This document shows, in pieces, positions 8,132 to 15,918 of a stretch of 52,113 nt of DNA. Numbering within the stretch: the first letter of the stretch is position 1; each line of letters begins with the position of its first letter. Origin of the DNA: CBDVBD01 sp965372135. Its GTDB lineage: Bacteria; Electryoneota; RPQS01; CBDVBD01. The stretch spans positions 1 to 52,113 of the forward strand of contig CBDVBD010000003.1 of NCBI GenBank assembly GCA_965372135.1. The letters are read 5' to 3'. Position numbers and translations under genes: made by a program. The notes below the pieces were generated by a model. It was not told the DNA's origin, did no database searches, and was given only the letters and a program-made list of their open reading frames with translations.

Positions 8132-8168
8132 AAAAAAGCCGATCCCAAAATTAAGGAATCGGCTTTTA
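8132..8168 (-). terminator. Intrinsic terminator after the M3 peptidase gene
   Basis: AAAAGCCGAT pairs perfectly with ATCGGCTTTT, with an extended CC/GG next to an eight-base loop. The minus strand ends in a six-T run, and a four-T run lies on the plus strand. It sits 24 bases after the stop of the gene ending at 8192. Confidence 0.85.
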
Positions 8169-8191
8169 CTTGTATAAAGTAATGGAGATTT

Positions 8192-9727
8192 TTAGGTTAG
8201 GCTACACAATTCACCCAGCAGGTCATCGACACTGATGTCGGTGCCAGTGGCGTTTTCCACCTTCTCACGCCAGGAAATGTATCCGCCCGGTTTGAAGCAG
8301 GTTTCGATCAGGAAAGATGCGATATCCTTATTGCCGTAGATTTCGCCGCCGTTCGACCCTAATTTGCCTCGTAACTGCGCGGCTAAGCAATCGGCAAATA
8401 TGTAGCTATACACATAGAGTGGATGGGTGACGAAAATTGAATGCGCCGCCCATTGCCGGGAGGGCTCTTCGGTTACTATGGTAAACTTCCCGGCGATTTG
8501 GTGGCTGAGCATATCCAGGTCACGGTCCTGATCGGTCACTACTTCGAATTCAAAGGTGGCGGATGCCATCAAGGATCGCAACCAAGTAATTCGTTCGATA
8601 GCTCGGGCTTCACGGTACCGGTCAATCTTGTCGGATGACAGCCCGGTGTGAGTGAGCAGCCAGTTTTTTTCCTCGGCGATGCCTTCCAGGAATTCCGCTA
8701 TACCTTCCCCGAAGGGAGGACCGGTGTCATGTTTGGCAATATGATGTTCTTCGGGTACGTAGCGATCCTGTAGGGCGTGTCCGAATTCGTGGAACAGCAC
8801 TTTAACGTATTCGTGACCGTCACGGGGATTTAGAAGCACCCTGATGTCCTTGGGAGGATCGATGCCGAAACAGACGCCTCCGAAGGGGATGTCGCCGAAT
8901 TCGATATGGATGTCCGCAAATTCGTTCTTGGGAAACCCGAGGGCTTCCGCCATCCCCAAGGTCCAATCCACCATTTTATCTTTGGGAAAGGCTTCCTTGG
9001 GCAGTGATACCTGCTTTTGTAACAAGTAAGATACATCCCAGGGCTGTACCCGATCATAGCCTTCTTTGGATCCGGCATCATCGAGAAACGCATAGTACCT
9101 GTCACGAGTTCCTGCTTCCAAGCGGTCGAATACCGACATGATTTCGTTTTTTTGGATGTCGGTCATGGGCAGATCGAGGTCAATCAGGTCGTCGTAGCCC
9201 AGGTCTCGTGCCCGGGAATTCCGTACTTTCACCAATTCGACGCTACGCTCTACGATGGTATGGTGCAGAGCTTTATTGGAATAGTATCCCTCCCGACGCA
9301 GGTCCCGGTTCGGATCGCTGCGCATCAATTCCCGCAGGTCGCTGCGTTCCATCATCTCCCCCCCCACCGTGGGACGGAACCGGATCACCTCGGAATTGAT
9401 CTCGTTCTTCAGTTTGAATACATCGGCATGGGACGTCACCTGAGCGCCGGTCAAGGCACGTTCGAACAGGTCAAGAAGCCGCGCTAAAGTGGGATCATCT
9501 GCTTTATCCCGCCAGGCTTTGACGGTTTCCAAGTGGTCGGGATCCAACAGCAGCTCGGAAATCTTGCCTTCCAGTTCGTTCAGGTCATCCTGGGCTTTCC
9601 CTAAATACGTATCCCATAGGCATTCTCCGTACTTAATGCCTCGTTGGTGGATTTCCTGATCCAGGCTAGTTATGAATTTTCCCAATGTTTCTTGATCTGC
9701 GATGGGAGTGGAATATCCTTCGATCAT
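8192..9727 (-). CDS. M3 family zinc metallopeptidase (oligopeptidase)
   Basis: 511 residues, no signal peptide, so probably cytoplasmic. The zinc motif HEFGH is at residues 313-317 ('VLFHEFGHALQDR'), and a Glu of 'GEGIAEFLE' (E341) is placed as the third ligand of gluzincins of this family. It is shorter than thimet oligopeptidase or OpdA (about 650-700) and nearer in size to short M3 enzymes such as PepF-like or M3C members. M3 enzymes cleave short peptides, including released signal peptides. This fits its operon partner: it starts 11 bases after the stop of the upstream signal peptide peptidase gene. CTGGAG precedes the ATG, and a strong terminator follows. Confidence 0.88.
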   Translation of the reverse strand: MIEGYSTPIADQETLGKFITSLDQEIHQRGIKYGECLWDTYLGKAQDDLNELEGKISELLLDPDHLETVKAWRDKADDPTLARLLDLFERALTGAQVTSHADVFKLKNEINSEVIRFRPTVGGEMMERSDLRELMRSDPNRDLRREGYYSNKALHHTIVERSVELVKVRNSRARDLGYDDLIDLDLPMTDIQKNEIMSVFDRLEAGTRDRYYAFLDDAGSKEGYDRVQPWDVSYLLQKQVSLPKEAFPKDKMVDWTLGMAEALGFPKNEFADIHIEFGDIPFGGVCFGIDPPKDIRVLLNPRDGHEYVKVLFHEFGHALQDRYVPEEHHIAKHDTGPPFGEGIAEFLEGIAEEKNWLLTHTGLSSDKIDRYREARAIERITWLRSLMASATFEFEVVTDQDRDLDMLSHQIAGKFTIVTEEPSRQWAAHSIFVTHPLYVYSYIFADCLAAQLRGKLGSNGGEIYGNKDIASFLIETCFKPGGYISWREKVENATGTDISVDDLLGELCSLT

Positions 9728-9738
9728 TTGTGCTCCAG

Positions 9739-12216
9739 TTATTGAATTTCGAGTTCGAACGGCATCAGCAACAACGGTTCGCCGTCGCGATAATTACTGG
9801 CTCTTTTCCACTGGCTCGCCATGGCTTTAATTTCTGGTGACAGATAATCCGAGATGATACCATTGATTTCATGACCGAACCCGAATCCCTTTGGTTTGGG
9901 AAGTATGGTATATTCGACGTCGCGGGTTTCTGGGATTTCGGCGACTTCCTTGGCGATCTCTATTGCCAACCGCAATCCGCCGATTTCGTCCACCAAACCG
10001 ATTTTCTTGGCTTGATTCCCGGTCCAGACACGACCTTTTCCAATCTCATCCACCTCTTCCGGAGTCATGTCACGTCCTTCAGCCACATTTTCTACGAATG
10101 TATCATAGATTTCATGGCATTGTGCTTTAACTAATTTCCATTCATCATCGGTAAACCCGCGGTCGGTGTCATATATAGAAGCATGGTCACCACGATTGAG
10201 AGTTTCGAAGTTGACGCCGATTTTTTCGTATAAACCACTGAAGCTCAATTTTCCGGTGATGACACCGATGGAACCGGTGATAGTTCCGGCATCGGCGACG
10301 ATGGTGTCGGCTAAACAGGCGATGTAGTACCCACCGGACCCGGCAACTCCGCTCATGGAAACGATGAATGGTTTCGCATCATCGCCCTCGGTGCACAATT
10401 TTGCCTCTCGAAGGATCACATCTGAGGCTAACGCGGAACCACCCCCGGAATCGATACGAAGGATAATTGCTTTCACCTGAGGATCATTTCTGGCGACACG
10501 GATAGCGTCGGCAACGGTTTCGGAACCCATGGTTTTGCCAAACAGCATGTCGCTGCCACTCTTACCTGATTCGATGGCACCTGTGGCGTATACGATGGCG
10601 ATTTTGTTCACAAACGGCGTTTCCCATTCAGTTTCGTAATCTTCCTGGCACCAGTAGTTGCACCCGGATACCATGTTAATTTTTTCTCCGCCGACTTGTT
10701 TTACAAGGTCCTGCAATTCGTCCTGGAAGATCAGGGTGTCCACCAATCCGGCTTCGTAAGCACCGGCGCCGGTGTAGGGACCCTGGTCGATGATACTCTT
10801 GAATTCGGATTGGGTCCAGCCGCGCGACTGTGCGATGGTTTCGGTGTACTGGTCGTACAGATCGTCCAGGAGGGAGTTAATCATTTCGCGGTGGGCTTCG
10901 GACATGGACTCGCGGGTTAACAAATCCGCGGCGGTTTTATATTCAGCGATTTGGTACAATTCGGCTGTGATGCCCAGTTTTTCCAAGGTGTTTTTCAAAA
11001 ACATGGCACGTCCGCGCATTCCAACCACGGCTGCGTCACCGGTTGGAATCATTGCGATTTTGTCAGCCACTGATGCCAAGTAGTACCCGTAATTCCCGCA
11101 GCTTTCCATGTAGCAGACGATTTTCTTGCCGGCTTCTTTAAAGGAAACCAAAGCGTCTCGGATTTCTTGATATTTGGCGGGGCTCATCTTAGGACCTTTT
11201 AATTTCAAAGTCATGCCCTCCACAGCAGGATCTTCTTCCAGACGTTGAATCCTCTCCAATAGTTCCGCGAAAGTGGTCTTCCGAGGTGCGAATAACCTGA
11301 ATGGTGGTTTCTCCTCGGGATAATTACCTTGGATAGTGAGGCTGACATAACGGTGCTTCGGTTCGGCAATCGTGCGCTGATAACCGGTGGAAAATTGGAC
11401 GATACCAGTTCCTTCGGCGATTTTGCCGTCACTGCCAATACTCATCACCTCTCCCAATCGGCTGTAGCCAGTAGCGAATTCCAGTCCAATCCCGAAACTT
11501 TCGTCGCGGAAATCGTTTTCCGGTTTGTAGCTGCCGATGAGATGAATGCCGTCAATAGGTTCGGCTTCCACCCGGAAATCCCAATCGATTGCATCACCGT
11601 AACTATAAGTGCCGGTTTCAAACAGGCCGGCATCGACTGATACCGTTAACCGATCATTTAAGGGTCGTGCTGCCATTCCGAAGGTGTAACGGGTTTTTTG
11701 ACGAATATCGAAAACCTTGGGTTCGTTGATACCATCGGCAACGGCGGCAAGGGATACGTGCTTGCAGGGATGTCCTCTCAATCCCAGCGTCCAAGAACCG
11801 CCGTGGTCGACCCCTTCGTACCAGGAATAACCGAATCCAAAATACACGCCGGGTGCGAATTTCATTCCATGACTTAATGTGTAGCGTTCGTAATCCAAGA
11901 AGCCGCGCCGGACCCACTCGATATCAAAACCCATTGCACCGGCACGAAGGTACATTCCAACATCATCGGTCAGATTGTGCCTGTCATAGGGCAGCAGAAA
12001 CATGAAATCCGCACCCTCGCGGACAGCCAATCCGGCAGGATTCAGTACACTGGACAGCGCATTATCAGTCACCGCTACCGACGGCGACATGTGGCTGATA
12101 AGGTTGGATGGGAGACAAGAAAGCTTTGCTTGGAAACCCTCAAGGTCCCCTGCCAACGCCCAGGAATTTCCCAGTATAAGTACGATAAGAGTAACAAAAA
12201 CAGTTCGCTTGATCAT
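9739..12216 (-). CDS. sppA: SppA-type peptidase (S49) with N-terminal barrel-like extension
   Basis: 825 residues, about 200 more than E. coli SppA. After a signal peptide ('FVTLIVLILGNSWALAG'), residues about 25-310 are beta-rich and resemble PorV/FadL-like barrels: 'NALSSVLNPAGLAVREGADF', then repeated strands such as 'GVYFGFGYSWYEG' and 'FGIGLEFATGYSRLG'. Residues about 315-790 form the tandem S49 fold: the catalytic Lys is in 'AEYKTAADLL' (K427) and the Ser in 'SGVAGSGGYY' (S627). Their spacing of 200 equals that of K209/S409 in E. coli SppA, so the dyad looks intact. SppA degrades cleaved signal peptides in the envelope; the M3 oligopeptidase 11 bases downstream could finish the job. GAGGT precedes the ATG. 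The extension raises the question whether this enzyme sits at the outer membrane. Confidence 0.88.
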   Translation of the reverse strand: MIKRTVFVTLIVLILGNSWALAGDLEGFQAKLSCLPSNLISHMSPSVAVTDNALSSVLNPAGLAVREGADFMFLLPYDRHNLTDDVGMYLRAGAMGFDIEWVRRGFLDYERYTLSHGMKFAPGVYFGFGYSWYEGVDHGGSWTLGLRGHPCKHVSLAAVADGINEPKVFDIRQKTRYTFGMAARPLNDRLTVSVDAGLFETGTYSYGDAIDWDFRVEAEPIDGIHLIGSYKPENDFRDESFGIGLEFATGYSRLGEVMSIGSDGKIAEGTGIVQFSTGYQRTIAEPKHRYVSLTIQGNYPEEKPPFRLFAPRKTTFAELLERIQRLEEDPAVEGMTLKLKGPKMSPAKYQEIRDALVSFKEAGKKIVCYMESCGNYGYYLASVADKIAMIPTGDAAVVGMRGRAMFLKNTLEKLGITAELYQIAEYKTAADLLTRESMSEAHREMINSLLDDLYDQYTETIAQSRGWTQSEFKSIIDQGPYTGAGAYEAGLVDTLIFQDELQDLVKQVGGEKINMVSGCNYWCQEDYETEWETPFVNKIAIVYATGAIESGKSGSDMLFGKTMGSETVADAIRVARNDPQVKAIILRIDSGGGSALASDVILREAKLCTEGDDAKPFIVSMSGVAGSGGYYIACLADTIVADAGTITGSIGVITGKLSFSGLYEKIGVNFETLNRGDHASIYDTDRGFTDDEWKLVKAQCHEIYDTFVENVAEGRDMTPEEVDEIGKGRVWTGNQAKKIGLVDEIGGLRLAIEIAKEVAEIPETRDVEYTILPKPKGFGFGHEINGIISDYLSPEIKAMASQWKRASNYRDGEPLLLMPFELEIQ

Positions 12217-12299
12217 GACTTACCTCGTTATTAGCGTGTTTAGTATCGGGGTTTATGCCCGGCGTTATTTTATGTTTTTCCGGTGTTAAGAAAACAATA

Positions 12300-13202
12300 T
12301 CAATGCAGTCTGCGGCGCTTGTTCAGGTATTCGAACAAGGCTTGGTCGTAGGATAAAGTGGTGTCGAGCAGGTTGTAATCGACCTTGTCCTTGCGGCATT
12401 CCCGTTTCAATGTTTCGGTGAAATCCCGCACCAGCCGCCGGTAGTCTGCTCGAATGTGCCAGGGTTGGGTGGTGATTTCCTGACCGGTTTCCAAGTCCTC
12501 GATGATGGTGTCCCGGGTGTAGGAGAAGTTTAGCTCCATGGGGTCAAGTATTTGGAATACCAATACTTCGTGTTCGTCATGCCGGAAGTGCTTTAATCCG
12601 GACAGGATTTCTGATGGGTCGTCCATCAAATCGGACAAGATAATAACCAGCCCGCGGCGGTGGATACGTTCCGCAACCTGGTGCAGGGCTTTGCCCACTT
12701 GGGTTTTTCGATGAGTGGTTGGTGTTTCCAGGGCGGACAGGATTACGTTCAAATAGCTGCGGATGGATCGTGGGGGCAGGAATTTCTGCACCTGGTCATC
12801 GAACACCGCCAAGCCCACAGCATCGCGCTGCTCCATCATTAAATAAGATAGGGCAGCCGCTAAATATGTTGCATATTGAAACTTGGAAATTGGTCCGGAA
12901 CCGAAATCCATGGACGACGACGCATCCACGACCAGGTAGGCTTTGAGGTTGGTTTCTTCTTCGTACTGTTTGATGTAGAAGCGGTCGGTTTTGCCATAGA
13001 CCTTCCAATCCACATTCCTCAAGGAATCTCCGGGCATGTACTGGCGGTGTTCGGCGAATTCTACGGAAAAGCCATGATAGGGAGATTGGTGCAGCCCGGT
13101 GATAAAGCCTTCCACCACAAGACGAGCCCGAAGCGCCATATTTTTCAGGCGGGACACTATCTCCGGATTTAAATAATCGCGATAACTTTGATGTTGAGGC
13201 AT
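12300..13202 (-). CDS. DUF58 domain protein (MoxR-associated, VWA-like)
   Basis: 300 residues without membrane helices. The family signature lies at about 37-83: 'GFSVEFAEHRQYMPGD', 'LRNVDWKVYGKTD' and 'YIKQYEEE'. A VWA-like fold follows, with 'LVVDASSSMDFG' at about 91-102 and 'LVIILSDLMDD'. DUF58 proteins are regularly encoded beside a MoxR ATPase and VWA proteins and are thought to act with MoxR as a chaperone-like unit. Here MoxR is just upstream in the same operon, while the BatA-E partners lie 7 kb away on the other strand. The start has no strong ribosome site; the gene is 18 bases after the upstream stop. Confidence 0.88.
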   Translation of the reverse strand: MPQHQSYRDYLNPEIVSRLKNMALRARLVVEGFITGLHQSPYHGFSVEFAEHRQYMPGDSLRNVDWKVYGKTDRFYIKQYEEETNLKAYLVVDASSSMDFGSGPISKFQYATYLAAALSYLMMEQRDAVGLAVFDDQVQKFLPPRSIRSYLNVILSALETPTTHRKTQVGKALHQVAERIHRRGLVIILSDLMDDPSEILSGLKHFRHDEHEVLVFQILDPMELNFSYTRDTIIEDLETGQEITTQPWHIRADYRRLVRDFTETLKRECRKDKVDYNLLDTTLSYDQALFEYLNKRRRLH

Positions 13203-13220
13203 GTGGGTGTATTGATTCTG

Positions 13221-13415
13221 TTAGACGAAAGGTACGCCAGTGTGGGGACACCCCCGCAGGAACCATAAGATCAACATAATCACGGCGATGATGAAAAATA
13301 TGGTCAGGAACACCCGGGCAATTGCCATGGAACAGCCGGCGATTCCTTTAGCGCCGATTATCATGGCGAGCAACCCGATTACTACGAAGAGAATCGCCCA
13401 GTAGAGAAAGGACAT
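13221..13415 (-). CDS. DUF1328-family small membrane protein
   Basis: 64 residues with two hydrophobic helices ('LYWAILFVVIGLLAMIIGAK' and 'VFLTIFFIIAVIMLILWFL') around the conserved 'GIAGCSMAIARV', the pattern of DUF1328 (E. coli YtjA-like) proteins. Function is unknown for the family. It is embedded between moxR (15 bases upstream) and the DUF58 gene (18 bases downstream), so it is co-transcribed with them. AGGA precedes the ATG. Confidence 0.8.
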   Translation of the reverse strand: MSFLYWAILFVVIGLLAMIIGAKGIAGCSMAIARVFLTIFFIIAVIMLILWFLRGCPHTGVPFV

Positions 13416-13430
13416 GGCTTTTCCTGCGAT

Positions 13431-14426
13431 TTATGATTCGTTCAGTAGTTTTTCCACAATATCAACCGCACCGACGCCTTCGGCTTCGGCGGCAAAGGAA
13501 GTCACTAAGCGATGCCGAAGCACCGGTTTTGCAACTGCTCTGACATCCTCGATGTCGGGAGTGGGTCTGCCGTCCAATGCGGCACGGGTTTTGGCACCCA
13601 GGATTAGGTACTGGGAGGCACGAGGACCGGCGCCCCAGGTAATCCACTCTTTAATGTAATCCGGGGAATCATCCGCCACCGGCCGGGTTTTTCTGACCAG
13701 CGCTACCGCATATTCGATCACGTTATCCGCTACCGGCACCCGACGCACCAGGTCCTGCAGTTTGATGATTTCATCGGCGGTCAAGACCACCTCCAACTCC
13801 TGAGAATACATGCTGGTGGTGGTGCGGACGATTTCGTGCTCTTCGGTATCCTTGGGGTAATCCACCCACAGGTTGAACATGAAACGGTCAAGCTGGGCTT
13901 CCGGTAAGGGGTATGTGCCTTCCTGCTCGATGGGATTCTGCGTGGCGAGTACGAAGAATGGCTCTTGCAGACGATAGGTCTCACCAGCGGCGCTAACTTC
14001 GTGTTCCTGCATGGCTTGCAAAAGGGCAGCTTGAGTCTTGGGGGGAGTTCGATTGATTTCATCCGCCAAGATGATATTGGCAAACACCGGACCCTGGACG
14101 AATTTGAACACCCGTTTACCGGTGGTGCGGTCTTCCTCGATGATTTCGGTGCCGGTGATATCGGACGGCATCAGGTCAGGGGTGAACTGGATTCGGTTGA
14201 ATTTCAGATCCATGACTTGAGCTAACGTCGATATTAACAAGGTCTTGGCTAAGCCGGGAACTCCGATCAACAGGCAGTGTCCACGGGATAACAGTGATAT
14301 CAACAGCTCGTGGATTACATCATGCTGCCCAATGATAACTTTTCCCACCTGGGCAGTGATGCGGTCACGGGCTTGCTGGAGTTCCTTTAGGATTTCAAGG
14401 TCTTGGGCTTCTGCCTCTTTCGGCAT
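13431..14426 (-). CDS. moxR: MoxR-family AAA+ ATPase
   Basis: 331 residues. Walker A is 'GVPGLAKT' and Walker B 'ILADEINRTPPKTQAALLQ', both with the typical MoxR wording; 'LATQNPIEQEGTYPLPEAQL' is the sensor/arginine region diagnostic for the family, and the C-terminal lid domain ends 'RHRLVTSFAAEAEG'. MoxR ATPases act as metal-insertion or assembly chaperones with VWA-type partners. The next genes are DUF1328 and DUF58. GGAGG lies upstream of the ATG. It is divergent from rlmN, with 238 bases between, which hold the repeat structures described separately. Confidence 0.93.
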   Translation of the reverse strand: MPKEAEAQDLEILKELQQARDRITAQVGKVIIGQHDVIHELLISLLSRGHCLLIGVPGLAKTLLISTLAQVMDLKFNRIQFTPDLMPSDITGTEIIEEDRTTGKRVFKFVQGPVFANIILADEINRTPPKTQAALLQAMQEHEVSAAGETYRLQEPFFVLATQNPIEQEGTYPLPEAQLDRFMFNLWVDYPKDTEEHEIVRTTTSMYSQELEVVLTADEIIKLQDLVRRVPVADNVIEYAVALVRKTRPVADDSPDYIKEWITWGAGPRASQYLILGAKTRAALDGRPTPDIEDVRAVAKPVLRHRLVTSFAAEAEGVGAVDIVEKLLNES

Positions 14427-14525
14427 GAGTCCTCCGTTTTTCTTGGATGCGGATTAATCTTTAATGATACGGCTTTTTTCGTTAAAAATCAACCATCTTT
14501 TCTTGCAATTTACTTAACTTTTACG

Positions 14526-14691
14526 TACATTTGAGCCATGGAAACAACTCCACGTAACCAAATCCTGTGCCGTCACACGCCCTCGTGTGACGGAATACAC
14601 TATCTTCTGATGGCTGGCAGACGAGGGCGTCTGCCAGCACAATTTAATTGCTTACATTTTAGCCATGGGCACAGCACCACCTAATCTGATC
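14526..14691 (+). repeat. 39-bp imperfect direct duplication of the rlmN start region flanking an 88-bp insert
   Basis: 14526-14564 and 14653-14691 align without gaps at 30 of 39 positions, both containing TACATTT and AGCCATGG. The downstream copy is the real start of rlmN. The upstream copy contains a second ATG (14538) whose first codons (M-E-T-T-P-R-N-Q-I) mirror rlmN's (M-G-T-A-P-P-N-L-I), but it then runs into the insert and is out of frame with rlmN. The pattern suggests an old insertion or duplication event that kept the gene intact. Confidence 0.6.
14570..14637. repeat. Two perfect 10-bp hairpins with mutually complementary loops
   Basis: Hairpin A (14570-14593) is CCGTCACACG, loop CCCT, CGTGTGACGG. 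Hairpin B (14614-14637) is CTGGCAGACG, loop AGGG, CGTCTGCCAG. The loops are reverse complements, and including stem bases the complementarity extends to 10 nt (ACGCCCTCGT versus ACGAGGGCGT). No T-run follows, so they do not look like terminators. They could be a REP-like element or a kissing-loop RNA structure in the rlmN leader. Confidence 0.6.
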
Positions 14692-15693
14692 GGTTTCACA
14701 AAACAACAGTTGGAACAATTTGCGGAATCCATCGGGGAAAAGCCGTACCGGGGACGGCAGCTTTTCCGGTGGTTGTACGGAAGCGGCGTTCGGTCGTTCG
14801 ATGCGATGACCGATTTGGGAAAAGAGCTACGCAATCGATTGCATAATCAGGCTCGCATTGCCCTGCCGTTATTAGTTGATACTCGATGGTCGGAGGATGG
14901 TTCCACGGTCAAGTGCCTGATGGAGCTGCACGATGGGCACCGGATCGAATCGGTGTGGATGGATGAGGAAGCTCGGCAGACGCTGTGTCTGTCCAGCCAG
15001 GCGGGGTGCGAGTTGGGGTGCCGGTTTTGCGCCACCGGTAAGTTAGGGTTAGGGCGGGATTTAACGCCGGATGAGATTGTGGGGCAGTTGCTGGTGATGG
15101 AATCAATAACGGGACGTCGCCCGACTAATGTAGTGATGATGGGGATGGGGGAGCCGCTGCTGAATTTGGACAACATGCTGCCGACGCTGCCGATTTTTGT
15201 AGCGGGTGACGGGTTTGCCGTCAGCCACCGTAGGATTACGCTCTCCACCTGCGGGATTATCCCGGGGATCGAACGGCTGGCTCATGAAGAAGTCAAGTGC
15301 AAATTGGCGATCTCATTAAATGCCACCGATCAGGATACCAGAGTGAAAATAATGCCCATCGCCAGGAAATACCCCCTTGAAGACTTGCTGAATGCGGTTC
15401 GGGAATATGCCAAGACCACCCGCTACCGTGTGACATTCGAATATGTGTTGATCGCAGGGGTTAATGACCGGGATGAGGATGCGATGATGCTTCCGAAGTT
15501 GTTGAAAGGGATCCCTTCCAAGATCAACCTGATTCTTTGGAATCCCACCGATCAGCCCTATCAACCACCCGGGAAAGACCGGTTGGCGCGGTTTGAGGAA
15601 GCATTGAGACAACACAAAATACACGTATCAATTCGCAAGAGCCGGGGAGCGGATATTGCGGCGGCATGCGGGCAACTGGCAGGAGAAGTATGA
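14665..15693 (+). CDS. rlmN: 23S rRNA / tRNA adenine-C2 methyltransferase RlmN
   Basis: 342 residues, a normal length for the family. The radical SAM motif CX3CX2C is at C115, C119 and C122 ('CELGCRFCATGKLG'). 'MMGMGEPLLNLDN' is the SAM-binding GEP region, 'LSTCGIIPGI' and 'KLAISLNA' are conserved, and the C-terminal 'SRGADIAAACGQL' holds the Cys that forms the methylated enzyme intermediate. It methylates A2503 of 23S rRNA and A37 of some tRNAs. No clear Shine-Dalgarno sequence precedes the ATG, perhaps a result of the duplication at this start. The stop is TGA, showing TGA is read normally as stop. Confidence 0.95.
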   Translation: MGTAPPNLIGFTKQQLEQFAESIGEKPYRGRQLFRWLYGSGVRSFDAMTDLGKELRNRLHNQARIALPLLVDTRWSEDGSTVKCLMELHDGHRIESVWMDEEARQTLCLSSQAGCELGCRFCATGKLGLGRDLTPDEIVGQLLVMESITGRRPTNVVMMGMGEPLLNLDNMLPTLPIFVAGDGFAVSHRRITLSTCGIIPGIERLAHEEVKCKLAISLNATDQDTRVKIMPIARKYPLEDLLNAVREYAKTTRYRVTFEYVLIAGVNDRDEDAMMLPKLLKGIPSKINLILWNPTDQPYQPPGKDRLARFEEALRQHKIHVSIRKSRGADIAAACGQLAGEV

Positions 15694-15754
15694 TTTAAGT
15701 TATATGTGTCATTGCCCTCCCCTTACTCCCCACTGCAAATAGCAGGAGGGCTGG

Positions 15755-15785
15755 ATCCCGCATTCCGCCGGTTGGCGGACGGGAT
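15755..15785. repeat. REP-like palindromic hairpin
   Basis: ATCCCG pairs with CGGGAT at the base, and CCGCC pairs with GGCGG around a GGTT loop, with three unpaired bases on one arm and one on the other. No T-tract follows. It looks like an interspersed palindromic element in the 225-base gap between rlmN and the M1 peptidase. The rest of that gap shows only a short imperfect repeat (AATAGGCGACAT at 15806, AATAGGTGACAT at 15834). Confidence 0.5.
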
Positions 15786-15918
15786 GACAAATATATATGG
15801 ATGCCAATAGGCGACATCAAGAAAGGGTGAAAAAATAGGTGACATTTACGGATTTTATTTGTATCTTCCAATCAAACAACACAATAATTATTCAAAACAA
15901 GACACAAAGGGTGGAATC

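Noticed and set aside
14570..14593. Intrinsic terminator upstream of rlmN
   Set aside because: The hairpin is strong but no T-run follows on either strand.
14538..14684. A 48-codon reading frame beginning METTPRNQ upstream of rlmN
   Set aside because: It is the duplicated rlmN start running through hairpin sequence, with no ribosome site or recognisable product; treated as part of the repeat.
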